Positions 42,204 to 51,498 of a DNA stretch of 64,000 nucleotides are shown here, in pieces. This stretch comes from JBCBKL01 sp963922565 (GTDB taxonomy: Bacteria; Pseudomonadota; Alphaproteobacteria; Rhodobacterales; Rhodobacteraceae): the NCBI GenBank assembly GCA_963922565.1, contig CAWUIQ010000013.1:20664-84663 (forward strand). The letters are read 5' to 3'. Under the pieces are notes generated by a model, which saw nothing but the letters and a program-made list of their open reading frames with translations, was not told the DNA's origin and made no database searches. Positions within the stretch are counted from its first letter, which is position 1. The number at the start of each line of letters is the position of its first letter. A program made the position numbers and the translations under genes.

Positions 42204-43208
42204 ATGACCCGGCGTTCAGGGGTAATCTGCGCGGGCAACTGGATCGTGGACCAGATTCACGACATAGACCGTTGGCCCAATGAGAGTGAACTGGCGCGCA
42301 TCGGTCGGCAGACGCGCGGGATCGGCGGGGGTGCGGCCAACGTCATATCGGCGCTTGCGAAACTAGAAACCGGCCTGCCGCTTTATCCGATGGGCGCGAT
42401 TGGTGACGATGCGCAAGGCACTTTCATTCTCGACGAATGTCGCGGCCTCGGGCTTCCCACCTCGGGACTTTTCGTCAAGCCGGGCGTCGCGACGGCGCAC
42501 ACCCATGTCATGTCAGTTGCCGGGCAAAGCCGAACGTTCTTCTATCAGGGCGGTGCCAACGATGTGCTGAGCGCCAGTGATTTTCCCGCCGGGACATTCG
42601 CCAATACACCGGCCCGGGTCTTTTACCTTGGCTATCTCACTCTATTGGGTGAGCTGGACGAAATGACCAAAGACGGTTCAACGAATGCGGCCAAGGTTCT
42701 TCAGCGCGCGAGGGCAGCGGGATTGGTCACCTGCGTAGATCTCGTCTCGATGAAGCATCCTAGGTTTCGCGAAATCGTCACGAGCGCTGCACCGCATATC
42801 GACTATTTGATCGCGAATGAAATCGAAGCCGCGTTCGCCTCCGGGCACGAGCCCGCTACAGGTGCCCGCGAAGTAACCGCGATGGCGCGAGCGCTCCGCG
42901 ACTTGAACGTGAAACAGGCCGTCGTCGTTCATAGTGTGGAGAGGGTCGTTTGGGTTGGCGCCGACGGATCGGAGTTTGTGGCCGAAGTACCGCCACTTCA
43001 CCCTGACGAGATCGCGAGCAACCTCGGTGCCGGAGATGCGTTCTGCGCAGGCCTTATCTATGGAATTCATCAAGGGCTGCCCGCGCGCGAAGCGATCGAG
43101 ATCGCCATCTCAACCGCAAAGGTTTCTCTGAAGGGGCTGACCGCTACTTCGGCCATCGCCCCGCTCAGTTCTCTCATGTCTGAGGGGTCAGGACCCTCTG
43201 AGGGCTGA
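42204..43208 (+). CDS. PfkB-family carbohydrate kinase
   Basis: 334 residues. N-terminal GNWIVDQIHDIDRWPNESE and IGGGAANVISALAKL match PfkB motif 1; SNLGAGDAFCAGLIYG is the ATP/anion-hole motif 2 with catalytic Asp. It would phosphorylate a sugar or keto-sugar acid for the aldolase. Last gene of the sugar cluster. The following 171 bp have no gene I can support. Confidence 0.88.
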   Translation: MTRRSGVICAGNWIVDQIHDIDRWPNESELARIGRQTRGIGGGAANVISALAKLETGLPLYPMGAIGDDAQGTFILDECRGLGLPTSGLFVKPGVATAHTHVMSVAGQSRTFFYQGGANDVLSASDFPAGTFANTPARVFYLGYLTLLGELDEMTKDGSTNAAKVLQRARAAGLVTCVDLVSMKHPRFREIVTSAAPHIDYLIANEIEAAFASGHEPATGAREVTAMARALRDLNVKQAVVVHSVERVVWVGADGSEFVAEVPPLHPDEIASNLGAGDAFCAGLIYGIHQGLPAREAIEIAISTAKVSLKGLTATSAIAPLSSLMSEGSGPSEG

Positions 43209-43379
43209 GAGCCACCCCTCATCGTAAGCTCATTCGTCTCAACGATCCCTCAGCCTGTTCGTCGGCTTCTTTGCCGAAACCTCTCGTCTAAATTCCACCC
43301 TTTGTCCTTTTGCCCGGATTTCATCCGTCATGTGGATGAAGCGGCTTGGTGCCCTTCGTCCAACAGAGGAGAGAATCCA

Positions 43380-43766
43380 ATGATCAAACCAGTATTCAAA
43401 GTCGCTGCCTTGGCAGCTTTCGTCGCCCTTGGCCTGACAAACGCAAGGGCCGAGGAAATGCCCAGGGGCGAGGTCGCCCTGTTCCTGACCATCAAGACGC
43501 AACCCGGTGAGCGGGACACTCTGGTCGCCCTATGGGATCAGCATCTCAAGACCCGCGCGGCAGACAACGCAGACCACGTGAGCTATGTCTTTGCGCTTGA
43601 TATGGCCGATCCTGACACGGTTCATATCACCGAAGTCTATTCCACGCAGGCAGCCTTTCAGGCCAATTCCCAGGCGCCGTGGTTCTCTGCCTACATGGCA
43701 GAAGTCGGCCCGCTTCTGGCGGGTGAACCGGGTTTCGTGATGGCCAGCCCACATTGGGTGAAATGA
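43380..43766 (+). CDS. Secreted antibiotic-biosynthesis-monooxygenase (ABM)-like protein
   Basis: 128 residues from ATG 43380 (MIKPVFKVAALAAFVALGL) with GAGGAGAG upstream. Sec signal ending at ARAEE, then a ferredoxin-like ABM fold (VALFLTIKTQPGERDTLVAL; VSYVFALDMADPDTVHITEV; FSAYMAEVGPLL). Such small dimeric enzymes act on quinols or electron-rich aromatics; a periplasmic version is less usual. Stand-alone gene. Confidence 0.75.
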   Translation: MIKPVFKVAALAAFVALGLTNARAEEMPRGEVALFLTIKTQPGERDTLVALWDQHLKTRAADNADHVSYVFALDMADPDTVHITEVYSTQAAFQANSQAPWFSAYMAEVGPLLAGEPGFVMASPHWVK

Positions 43767-43806
43767 ACCAAGCGAATTTGATTGGCTGGAATGCGGCAGA
43801 AGCTAT

Positions 43807-43830
43807 GAGGGCGGGCCTGTGTCCGCCCTC
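43807..43830. terminator. Hairpin between convergent genes
   Basis: GAGGGCGG and CCGCCCTC form a perfect 8-bp stem with an 8-base loop between the ABM-like gene (ends 43766) and the sigma-factor gene (ends 43891). No clear T-run on either strand; a bidirectional, weak terminator is likely. Confidence 0.5.
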
Positions 43831-43890
43831 AAGACGTCATCATGCCGGACGGCGACGAGTTTATCGAGCGCTCAAAGCTGAGTTTCGAGG

Positions 43891-45087
43891 CTAGACCAGC
43901 TTGCCCCCAAGCTCCGCGCACTCGGTTTGCAGGTACTGACGCAAAGGGGGCTCAACTGTCAGGGATATCGCCTGCTCATATGCTGCAAAGGCTTCCTGCG
44001 TCCTGCCCAATTCGCTCAGCAGGTAAGCTCTTGTCGCCTCAGCAGGCGCAAAAACCGCGCGAACTTTCGCGTCGATCTGATGAAGCGCGTCCAGTCCCTC
44101 CTGGGCCCCAACCGCCTTACCAAGCGCCGCCGCATAGCCAACAGTGGCCCCGATTGTAGGCGCGATGCGCGACAGACCAAGATGAAGCTGAACCAGCGCG
44201 TCCCAGTTTGTCACACCGGTACTAAGGCGATCTGCATGAACGGCTTGGATGGCGGCTTCCAGTTGAAATCGCCCAAGCGTGTTTTTTGCCTGAGCCCGCG
44301 CTAGATAATGACGCGCGATCTGCAGCAGCTCGGCGTCCCATCTCGACGTATCCTGCTTCTCAAGCGGGACAAATGTTCCGTCCCGCACTCGGGCGTCTTC
44401 ACGCGACAGCGTGTACGCGATCAGCGCGGCGAGCCCCAAGACCTCGGCATCATCGGGCATCAGTTCGGCCAATAACGACGCCAGATAAAAGGCTTCTTCG
44501 GCAAGCTCACCTGCGCCCAACCAATCCCGTGAGAACGCGCCATATATCGCCTCCAGCACGGCTGATAGGCGCGGTTGCAGTTCATCCTGCTCAGGGATCT
44601 GGAAAGCGACCGTCGCGTCACGGATCTTGCGCTTCGCACGGACCAAGCGCTTGGCCATGGTCGAGTGTGGCAAGAGAAATGCCCGGGCGATCACCTCCGC
44701 CTCAAGCCCAAGCACGGTTTGAAGCATGAGGGGGGTATGGATCCGGACATCGATAGCCGGATGGGCGCATACGAACATGAGCTTCAGGCGTTCATCGGGG
44801 AAGTCGTCTGCCTCACCCAACGGCGCGCTGCTCTCAGGAACGTCGTCGTGAAATTCCATTCGGGCGTCCCGCCGTGCCATGTCCGTCAGACGGTTTCGTG
44901 CAACCGTCAACAACCAGGCCTCAGGGTTTTTGGGCATCTCATCCGGCCAATGGATCAGCGCCTTGGCAAAGGCGTCAGATAACGCATCTTCGGCAAGAAG
45001 AATGTCCCGGGTGCGGCTGGATAGGATGGCGAGGAGGCGCCCGTAGGAGGCGCGCATGACATCTGCCATACGCGCGTCGGTGTTCAC
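43891..45087 (-). CDS. ECF-type sigma factor with C-terminal TPR-like extension (ECF42-like)
   Basis: About 398 residues from GTG 45087, whose first base is the last base of the upstream stop codon; ATG 45069 is an alternative. Region 2 is seen in YGRLLAILSSRTRDILLAED and NPEAWLLTVARNRLTDMARR; region 4 in AEVIARAFLLPHSTMAKRLV. The C-terminal ~220 residues (DUF6596/TPR-like, ending EPPLRQYLQTECAELGGKLV) replace an anti-sigma factor as likely regulatory domain. Coupling to a DGPF/YCII gene is the hallmark of the ECF42 group. Confidence 0.87.
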   Translation of the reverse strand: MNTDARMADVMRASYGRLLAILSSRTRDILLAEDALSDAFAKALIHWPDEMPKNPEAWLLTVARNRLTDMARRDARMEFHDDVPESSAPLGEADDFPDERLKLMFVCAHPAIDVRIHTPLMLQTVLGLEAEVIARAFLLPHSTMAKRLVRAKRKIRDATVAFQIPEQDELQPRLSAVLEAIYGAFSRDWLGAGELAEEAFYLASLLAELMPDDAEVLGLAALIAYTLSREDARVRDGTFVPLEKQDTSRWDAELLQIARHYLARAQAKNTLGRFQLEAAIQAVHADRLSTGVTNWDALVQLHLGLSRIAPTIGATVGYAAALGKAVGAQEGLDALHQIDAKVRAVFAPAEATRAYLLSELGRTQEAFAAYEQAISLTVEPPLRQYLQTECAELGGKLV

Positions 45088-45431
45088 TATGACTCCATCG
45101 CCGTTGGGCGTATTTCGACAGCGCCGTATTTGGCCATCGGGCACTTCTTGGCCCATGAAATTGCGGTGTCGAGGTCCGGTACTTCAACCGTCATATAGCC
45201 TCCCAAAGTCTCCTTGGACTCGGCGAATGGGCCGTCCTGGATACGGTTGCCCCCGTCTGACACGGTGGTGGCAGCGCTGACCGGCTGCAGCCAATCGACG
45301 CCGACAAGAATGCCAGCTTCTTTCAATGCGCCGATATAGGCGCCGAAGAGACCCTTCAGTTGGCCAAGCTCTTCGGGTGGCACATTCGCAAAGTCTTCAG
45401 GTCTCGAATAAGTTAAAAAAGTATAACGCAT
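45087..45431 (-). CDS. YCII/DGPF-domain protein, partner of the ECF sigma factor
   Basis: 114 residues from ATG 45431 (MRYTFLTYSRPEDF). It contains RIQDGPFAESKETLGGYMTV with the name-giving DGPF motif. Biochemical role unknown; genes of this family are the conserved partners and often targets of ECF42 sigma factors. It overlaps the sigma-factor start by one base. The stretch 45504-45646 shows nothing supportable. Confidence 0.85.
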   Translation of the reverse strand: MRYTFLTYSRPEDFANVPPEELGQLKGLFGAYIGALKEAGILVGVDWLQPVSAATTVSDGGNRIQDGPFAESKETLGGYMTVEVPDLDTAISWAKKCPMAKYGAVEIRPTAMES

Positions 45432-45646
45432 TATGGTTCTCCAGTTGTCAAAAGCATCGGCGCTTTCACTGACATGACGAACTATGACACGATCAAAGGA
45501 CATGACCTGAAAAAAACTTGAGCTTGCTCAATTTGGGGTCTGCAGTTGCAGCGAATGGCACATGTGGCAGGCCGGCTGACCGAGCCCGAACCGGAGGCTA
45601 CGCGGGGCAGGGGCCGGCAGTTTTGCACATCGCTGCGACTTCTTGC

Positions 45647-48484
45647 CTAGGTCTCTGCGTAATCTTCCATGGGTGGACATGTGCATGAAAGGTTTCGGTC
45701 ACCCCACACATTGTCCACGCGATTGACCGGCGGCCAATACTTGTCCACCCGGAAAGACCCGGTCGGAAAACACCCGCACTCGCGGCTGTAAGGGCGGTTC
45801 CAGTCAACCACGAGGTCTTCCATGGTGTGTGGCGCGTTCTTGAGCGGGTTGTTCTCGGGGTCCATGCGACCGTCTTCGATGGCGCGGATTTCCTTGCGGA
45901 TGCCCAGCATGGCGTCGCAGAACCGATCAAGCTCGGCCTTGGTCTCGGACTCCGTCGGCTCGATCATCAGCGTGCCGGCAACGGGCCAAGACATGGTGGG
46001 TGCGTGAAAGCCACAATCAGCCAGTCGTTTTGCGATGTCGTCGACAGTGATATGCGCGCTGTCGGCAAAGGGCCGTGTGTCGATGATGCATTCATGGGCG
46101 ACACGACCGGTTGGCCCCTTGTAGAGCACGTCAAACGCGCCTTCGAGCCGCTTGGCGATGTAGTTGGCATTCAGGATCGCAACGCGCGTGGCCTGGGTCA
46201 GGCCTTCACCACCCATCATCAGGCAATAGGCCCACGAGATCGGCAGCAACGACGGGGACCCGAAGGCAGCCGCACTCACGGCTCCGTCGCCGTCGTTCGG
46301 GTCGCCGGGTAGGTGAGGCATCAGGTGCGCCTTGACGCCGATAGGGCCCATGCCGGGGCCACCGCCGCCGTGCGGGATGCAAAACGTCTTGTGCAGGTTC
46401 AGGTGGCTGACATCGCCGCCCAGATCCCCGGGACGGCTGAGGCCTACCATCGCGTTCATGTTGGCCCCGTCGATATAGACCTGCCCACCCGCTTGGTGGG
46501 TGATCTGGCACACCTCGATCACCGTTTCCTCGAAAACGCCGTGGGTGGACGGGTAGGTGATCATGCAGCCGGCGAGGTTATCCTTGTGCTCGGCGACCTT
46601 GGTGCGGAAATCCTCAAGGTCGATGTCGCCGTTCTCGGCAGATCTTACCGGTACGACCTTCCAGCCCACCATCTGGGCCGAGGCCGGGTTCGTACCGTGC
46701 GCGCTCATCGGGATGAGGCAGATGTTGCGGTGACCTTCGCCATTCGTGCGGTGCCAGCGGGCGATTGTCAGAAGGCCCGCATACTCACCTTGCGCGCCCG
46801 AGTTCGGCTGCATCGAGATCGCGTCGTACCCCGTGATGTCGCAGAGCTTGCTCGACAGATCGTCGATCAACTCGTGATAACCCGCTGCCTGATCGGCGGG
46901 GCAGTAGGGATGCAAAAGCGAGAATTCGCGCCAGCTGACCGGCATCATTTCCGCCGCCGAGTTCAGCTTCATCGTGCAGGACCCCAGCGGGATCATGGCC
47001 CGGTCGAGCGCCAGGTCGCGATCCGCCAGCCGACGCATGTAGCGCATCATCTCGGTTTCGGCCCGGTTCATGTGGAAGATCGGGTGGGTCATGAAGTCCG
47101 AGGTGCGGATCAGCTTTTCCGGCATGTTGTAATGCGGGGTATAGTCCTTGTCCTCTCGGTCGATGCCAAAGGCGCGCCAGACCTGTTCGATGACTTCCGG
47201 GCGCGTCGCTTCGTCGAGGGTGATGCCGACCGATGTGGTGCCAACACGGCGCAGGTTCACCCCTTCGTCGACGGCCGATTTGATGACGGCGGCTTGCAGC
47301 GGGCCCACCTCGACCGTGATGGTGTCAAAGAAGGTGGCTGGGCGCACGACGAACCCGGCTTGCTTCAGCCCTTCGGCCAGTCGCGCCGTTTTCCGGTGGA
47401 TGCGTTGTGCGATCGCCTTCAGCCCCTCAGGGCCGTGAAACACGCCATAGAACCCGGCCATGACGGCGAGCAGCGCCTGCGCCGTGCAGACGTTCGACGT
47501 GGCCTTCTCTCGGCGAATGTGCTGTTCGCGCGTTTGCAGCGACAGCCGGTAGGCCCGGTTGCCGTGACTGTCGACCGAGACACCCACGATACGACCGGGC
47601 ATGTTACGGGCATAGGCCGCCTTGGTCGCCATGTACGCGGCATGAGGGCCACCATAACCCATCGGCACACCGAAGCGCTGCGTGGTGCCAACAGCGATAT
47701 CGGCCCCCATGGCGCCCGGTTCTTTCAACAGGGTCAGCGCCAGCGGGTCTGCCGAAACGATGCCGATCGCCTTGGCCGCGTGCAGCTGTGCAATAGCGTT
47801 GGTCAAGTCGCGGACGTGACCGTATGTTCCGGGATACTGGAAGATCGCGCCAAAGACTGCGCTCGCATCAAGGTCGTCCGGGTCGCCCACAATCACTTCG
47901 ATCCCCAGCGGCGCGGCGCGGGTTCTTATCACGGCGATATTCTGTGGGTGGCAGTTTTCGTCGACAAAGAATCCGGTCGCCTTTGTCTTGCTGATCCGCT
48001 GCGCCATGGTCATGGCCTCGGCGCAGGCCGTCGCCTCGTCCAGAAGCGAGGCATTGGCGATCTCCAGTCCCGTCAGGTCCGACACCATGGTCTGGAAGTT
48101 CAGAAGCGCCTCTAGCCGCCCTTGGCTGATCTCGGGCTGGTAGGGCGTATATGCGGTGTACCAGGCCGGGTTCTCGAGGATGTTGCGCTGGATCGCGGGC
48201 GGCGTGACAGTGCCGTGATAGCCTTGCCCGATCAGTGACGTCAGCACTTTGTTTTTCGCAGCTGTCACGCGCATGTGGTGCAGTAGCTCCCGCTCGGACT
48301 TGGCCTTTCCGAAATCCAGCGGCTCTTTCTGCCGGATACCTTTCGGGATGGTGTCGTCGATCAACGCGTGAAGGTCCTTCGCGCCCACCACTTTCAGCAT
48401 CTCCTCCATCTCGGCAGGCGACGGTCCGATATGACGGCGGTTCGCGAAGTCGTAGGGCAGATAGTCGGTGGGCGTGAAAGGCAT
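45647..48484 (-). CDS. gcvP: Glycine dehydrogenase (decarboxylating), P protein
   Basis: 945 residues from ATG 48484 (MPFTPTDYLPYDFANRRHIG). Single-chain P protein: N-terminal half with RRHIGPSP and YTPYQPEISQGRLEALLNFQ; C-terminal half with the PLP lysine in HLNLHKTFCIPHGGGGPG. It decarboxylates glycine and passes the aminomethyl group to GcvH. Lies 10 bases after gcvH in the gcvTHP operon controlled by the upstream glycine riboswitch. Confidence 0.97.
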   Translation of the reverse strand: MPFTPTDYLPYDFANRRHIGPSPAEMEEMLKVVGAKDLHALIDDTIPKGIRQKEPLDFGKAKSERELLHHMRVTAAKNKVLTSLIGQGYHGTVTPPAIQRNILENPAWYTAYTPYQPEISQGRLEALLNFQTMVSDLTGLEIANASLLDEATACAEAMTMAQRISKTKATGFFVDENCHPQNIAVIRTRAAPLGIEVIVGDPDDLDASAVFGAIFQYPGTYGHVRDLTNAIAQLHAAKAIGIVSADPLALTLLKEPGAMGADIAVGTTQRFGVPMGYGGPHAAYMATKAAYARNMPGRIVGVSVDSHGNRAYRLSLQTREQHIRREKATSNVCTAQALLAVMAGFYGVFHGPEGLKAIAQRIHRKTARLAEGLKQAGFVVRPATFFDTITVEVGPLQAAVIKSAVDEGVNLRRVGTTSVGITLDEATRPEVIEQVWRAFGIDREDKDYTPHYNMPEKLIRTSDFMTHPIFHMNRAETEMMRYMRRLADRDLALDRAMIPLGSCTMKLNSAAEMMPVSWREFSLLHPYCPADQAAGYHELIDDLSSKLCDITGYDAISMQPNSGAQGEYAGLLTIARWHRTNGEGHRNICLIPMSAHGTNPASAQMVGWKVVPVRSAENGDIDLEDFRTKVAEHKDNLAGCMITYPSTHGVFEETVIEVCQITHQAGGQVYIDGANMNAMVGLSRPGDLGGDVSHLNLHKTFCIPHGGGGPGMGPIGVKAHLMPHLPGDPNDGDGAVSAAAFGSPSLLPISWAYCLMMGGEGLTQATRVAILNANYIAKRLEGAFDVLYKGPTGRVAHECIIDTRPFADSAHITVDDIAKRLADCGFHAPTMSWPVAGTLMIEPTESETKAELDRFCDAMLGIRKEIRAIEDGRMDPENNPLKNAPHTMEDLVVDWNRPYSRECGCFPTGSFRVDKYWPPVNRVDNVWGDRNLSCTCPPMEDYAET

Positions 48485-48494
48485 GGCGCGTTCC

Positions 48495-48854
48495 TCAGCT
48501 GATGAGCGCGGTGTAGGCGGCTTCGTCAAGTAAACCGTCGATCTGCGACGGGTCCGACGGTTTGATTTTGAAAAACCAGCCTTCGCCCAACGGGTCGCTG
48601 TTGGCGAGGCTCGGGTCGTCGGCTAGTGCAGAGTTGACGTCGGTGATTTCGCCATCGACAGGCGCCATGATGTCAGAGGCGGCCTTGACGCTTTCGATGA
48701 CGACAATCTCATCGTCCTTGCTGACTGTCGCGCCGACTTCGGGAAGTTCGACAAAAACCAGATCGCCCAGTTGCGTCGTCGCGTGTTCCGTAATGCCCAC
48801 GACGTAGATGTCCCCGTCGGCGCGCAGCCATTCGTGTTCTTCGGTGTATTTCAT
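48495..48854 (-). CDS. gcvH: Glycine cleavage system H protein
   Basis: 119 residues. The lipoylation lysine sits in IESVKAASDIMAPVDGEI. N-terminus MKYTEEHEWLRADGDIYVVG and C-terminus GEGWFFKIKP are typical. It shuttles the aminomethyl group between GcvP and GcvT. Sixteen bases follow the gcvT stop. Confidence 0.97.
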   Translation of the reverse strand: MKYTEEHEWLRADGDIYVVGITEHATTQLGDLVFVELPEVGATVSKDDEIVVIESVKAASDIMAPVDGEITDVNSALADDPSLANSDPLGEGWFFKIKPSDPSQIDGLLDEAAYTALIS

Positions 48855-48870
48855 GGGGTTCCCTCTCTGG

Positions 48871-49995
48871 TTATCTTTTGAAATTGGCTGGAACGAAGGG
48901 CAGCTTGGCCACTGTCACCGGCATGCGTTTGCCGCGCAGTTCGCCGAAGATCGTCTTGCCCGGTTTCGTGTGATCGGCGCCTACATAGCCCATTGCGACC
49001 GGTCCTCCGACTGTGGGACCAAATCCGCCGGATGTGACGGCGCCAATTAGCTCTTCGTCGTCTTCAGTGGCGAAAAGAGGGACCCCTTCGCGCATTGGCG
49101 CGCGCCCTTCGGGCACCAGTCCGACCCTTTTGCGGCTTACGCCATTCTCGATGTCGTCAAGAATACGATCAGCGCCGGGAAAGCCTCCAGCGCGGTCACC
49201 ACCCACGCGGCGCACCTTTTGAATGGCCCATGTCAGACCCGCTTCCACCGGCGAGGTCGTTTCATCTATGTCGTGACCATAGAGACAAAGACCCGCTTCC
49301 AATCGCAGCGAGTCGCGCGCACCCAACCCGATTGGCTCAACATCCGGGTGATCCAGAAGGGCACGGGCGATGGCTTTGGCATCGTCGGCTGGTACGGAAA
49401 TCTCGTACCCGTCCTCGCCGGTATAGCCTGAGCGGGATACCCAGGCGTCGACCCCGTTTAAGTTCAATGTCGCTACATCCATGAAATCCATGTCGCGGGC
49501 GCGCGGGTCCATCGCAGACACCACCCGCTCGGCCGATGGGCCTTGCAAGGCGAGCAGGGCGCGGTTCGTAAGCTCGGTGACCGTCACCTGGGGTTCCAGC
49601 GCCGCCTTCATTGCGGCAATGTCCGCCTCCTTGCGGGCAGCGTTCACCACCGCAAATACATGGTCGCCGCGGTTGGCCAACATCAGGTCGTCTTCGATCC
49701 CGCCCGTCGCATTGGTGAAAAACCCATAGCGTTGACGGTTGAGGTCAAGGCCGAGGATATCGACGGGTATCAACTCCTCCAGACCTCGGGCAGCCGCCTC
49801 GTAGCTGTCACCCCGGATAATCACCTGGCCCATATGGCTTACATCAAAAAGGCCTGCCTTCGCCCTCGTATGGAGGTGCTCTTTCATCACGCCAAGGCTG
49901 TACTGAACGGGCATCTCATAGCCTGCGAAGGGCACCATCTTGGCGCCAAGCGAAATGTGAAGTGCGTGAAGCGGTGTCTGCCTGAGATTGGTCAT
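48871..49995 (-). CDS. gcvT: Glycine cleavage system T protein (aminomethyltransferase)
   Basis: 374 residues, first gene of the operon. Folate-binding family pattern: GAKMVPFAGYEMPVQYSLGV, AGLFDVSHMGQ, RSGYTGEDGYEISVP, GARDSLRLEAGLCLYGHD. It makes methylene-tetrahydrofolate and ammonia. Preceded by a tandem glycine riboswitch (50086-50235). Confidence 0.96.
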   Translation of the reverse strand: MTNLRQTPLHALHISLGAKMVPFAGYEMPVQYSLGVMKEHLHTRAKAGLFDVSHMGQVIIRGDSYEAAARGLEELIPVDILGLDLNRQRYGFFTNATGGIEDDLMLANRGDHVFAVVNAARKEADIAAMKAALEPQVTVTELTNRALLALQGPSAERVVSAMDPRARDMDFMDVATLNLNGVDAWVSRSGYTGEDGYEISVPADDAKAIARALLDHPDVEPIGLGARDSLRLEAGLCLYGHDIDETTSPVEAGLTWAIQKVRRVGGDRAGGFPGADRILDDIENGVSRKRVGLVPEGRAPMREGVPLFATEDDEELIGAVTSGGFGPTVGGPVAMGYVGADHTKPGKTIFGELRGKRMPVTVAKLPFVPANFKR

Positions 49996-50085
49996 GCCGC
50001 GTTCGCCTTTTTCAAGCCGACGAGATTAGCAGCAAATCGCGCGGCACCAGGTTAAGCGCAGAAACCGGCCTGCGCGTCGGTGCCT

Positions 50086-50235
50086 CCTCTGTCCCGGGTG
50101 CCTGAGATCATTATCCCTTCGGCGGATGCACGCGGCATCACTCTCCAGAGTCTTATGACTGAACGTTGGTCCTGTGGCCTGAGAGTTTCCGAGGCAGTTG
50201 CTCCTTCGGCACCAGCTATCTGGTTCTCCCAACGT
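50086..50235 (-). promoter_or_regulatory. Tandem glycine riboswitch
   Basis: Two aptamers in series on the minus strand. Aptamer 1 (50235-50163) is closed by ACGTTGG/CCAACGT and contains GCCGAAGGAGCAA and CTCTCAGGC. Aptamer 2 (50152-50086) contains CGCCGAAGGG, ATCTCAGGCA and GGGACAGAGG. These are the conserved motifs of the gcvT RNA. It should activate gcvTHP when glycine is abundant. The aptamers are ~10 bases apart as usual for cooperative pairs. Confidence 0.95.
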
Positions 50236-50333
50236 CTGTCGTCACAAGTTTCGTATAGGAAACGCCGCCGTGTTAGCAAGCACTATCTTGCAACTGTGTT
50301 GTGTCGATCTGTTCAAGAGACATTGGGCCAGAG

Positions 50334-50600
50334 TCACTTTTTCGGCGGGTGCTTCTGACCGATCGAAAATTTGCCTGATATGTCATCAAGCGTTCGCGTG
50401 CCCACTGTGATGGCGCCCGCGCTCACATCCAAATTCTCCGAAATCACGCGATAGGTCTCCGGGTTCGCACCGCTTGCAATGTGCCGCCGCCTGCCGCAGC
50501 GCTTCGGTTCCTCTCGCGAAAGGCCTCGTTCCCGGCCCCTGTAAGCTGCAGGAACTTGCCCCGATATGCGCTTGGTGGGACTACTAAGTTCTGCAAGCTA
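50334..50600 (-). pseudogene. Decayed relic, GFA (glutathione-dependent formaldehyde-activating)-like
   Basis: On the minus strand one frame ends at 50334 and encodes a coherent C-terminus (CGRRRHIASGANPETYRV ... AITVGTRTLDDISGKFS). It resembles the CxxC-containing C-terminal half of GFA-family proteins (typically FCxxCG ... GTLDD). A second frame just upstream (NLVVPPSAYRGKFLQLTGA) resembles the preceding strands of the same family, so at least one frameshift is needed. No intact start. The identification is by eye and tentative; the rest of the 435-bp gap before 50671 has nothing else I can support. Confidence 0.33.
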
Positions 50601-50670
50601 TGTGGGCCGATCTGCGGACCGAGGGGTTGCTCGACGCTGATCCCCCGATACCAACCTAACGGAGGCGCAA

Positions 50671-51498
50671 ATGCGGATCGACGCCCACCACCATCTTTGG
50701 ACCCTCGCCCGGGGCGATTATAGCTGGATGAGCCCGGATCTGGCGCCAATCTATCGCGACTTCTCAGCGGAGGACCTCGCGCCCCTGCTGACCGCAGCCG
50801 GGATCGATCGGACCATTCTGGTTCAGGCTGCCGATACGGTTGCGGAAACCGAATTCATGCTGTCGCTGGCGGACGAAACGCCATTTATCGCGGGTGTTGT
50901 CGGATGGGTGGACATGCAGGCACCTGATGCCATCGCTACGCTGGAGCGGCTTGCCAAGAACCCACATCTCAAGGGCATCCGCCCGATGATCCAGGATATC
51001 GCTGATGACGACTGGATATTACGACCGGCATTGAACAGAACTTTCGAGGCGCTTGTCGCAATGGACCTGAGATTTGATGCCCTTGTTTTGCCACGGCACC
51101 TGCCGCGCCTGCTGCGTCGTCTTGAACAACATCCCGAGCTGAAATGCGTGATCGATCATGGTGCAAAACCCGCGCTGGCGACGGGAGACCTGGACACCTG
51201 GTCGAAGGACATGAGGCGCATTGCTGATCGGACGACCGCCTTCTGCAAGCTTTCAGGCCTGGTGACGGAAATCGGCCCGGACTGGAGCCTGCCACAGCTC
51301 GAGCCAGCGCGTGACACGATCCTCGAGGCATTTGGCGCCAAAAGAACCATGTTCGGCAGCGATTGGCCCGTTCTGAACTTGGCGTCGGATTATCAGACGT
51401 GGGTCAGCACGGCGGAAACGCTTGTTTCGGATTTGTCCGACAAGGAACGCGCGGCGCTGTGGGGCGGAACAGCGGCCGAGTTCTACGGCATAGCTTGA
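50671..51498 (+). CDS. Amidohydrolase-2 family protein (L-fuconolactonase-like)
   Basis: 275 residues. Metal-site start MRIDAHHHLWTLARGDYSWM, VIDHGAKP for the barrel His, and FGSDWPVLNL for the catalytic Asp: the cog3618-type lactonase pattern. Family members open L-fuconolactone and related sugar lactones, which would fit downstream of the fucose-dehydrogenase-like AKR at 30557, though it is 19 kb away. Ribosome site GGAGG. The following 512 bp (51499-52010) hold no gene I can support; 51640-51760 is A/T-rich. Confidence 0.82.
   Translation: MRIDAHHHLWTLARGDYSWMSPDLAPIYRDFSAEDLAPLLTAAGIDRTILVQAADTVAETEFMLSLADETPFIAGVVGWVDMQAPDAIATLERLAKNPHLKGIRPMIQDIADDDWILRPALNRTFEALVAMDLRFDALVLPRHLPRLLRRLEQHPELKCVIDHGAKPALATGDLDTWSKDMRRIADRTTAFCKLSGLVTEIGPDWSLPQLEPARDTILEAFGAKRTMFGSDWPVLNLASDYQTWVSTAETLVSDLSDKERAALWGGTAAEFYGIA

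Noticed and set aside
44286..44729. Plus-strand open frames over the sigma-factor gene
   Set aside because: Antisense shadows without motifs; the minus-strand sigma factor has clear region 2 and 4 patterns.
46313..48115. 600-codon open frame on the plus strand
   Set aside because: It is fully antisense to gcvP, has no family motifs and a composition typical of a shadow frame in a G/C-rich genome.
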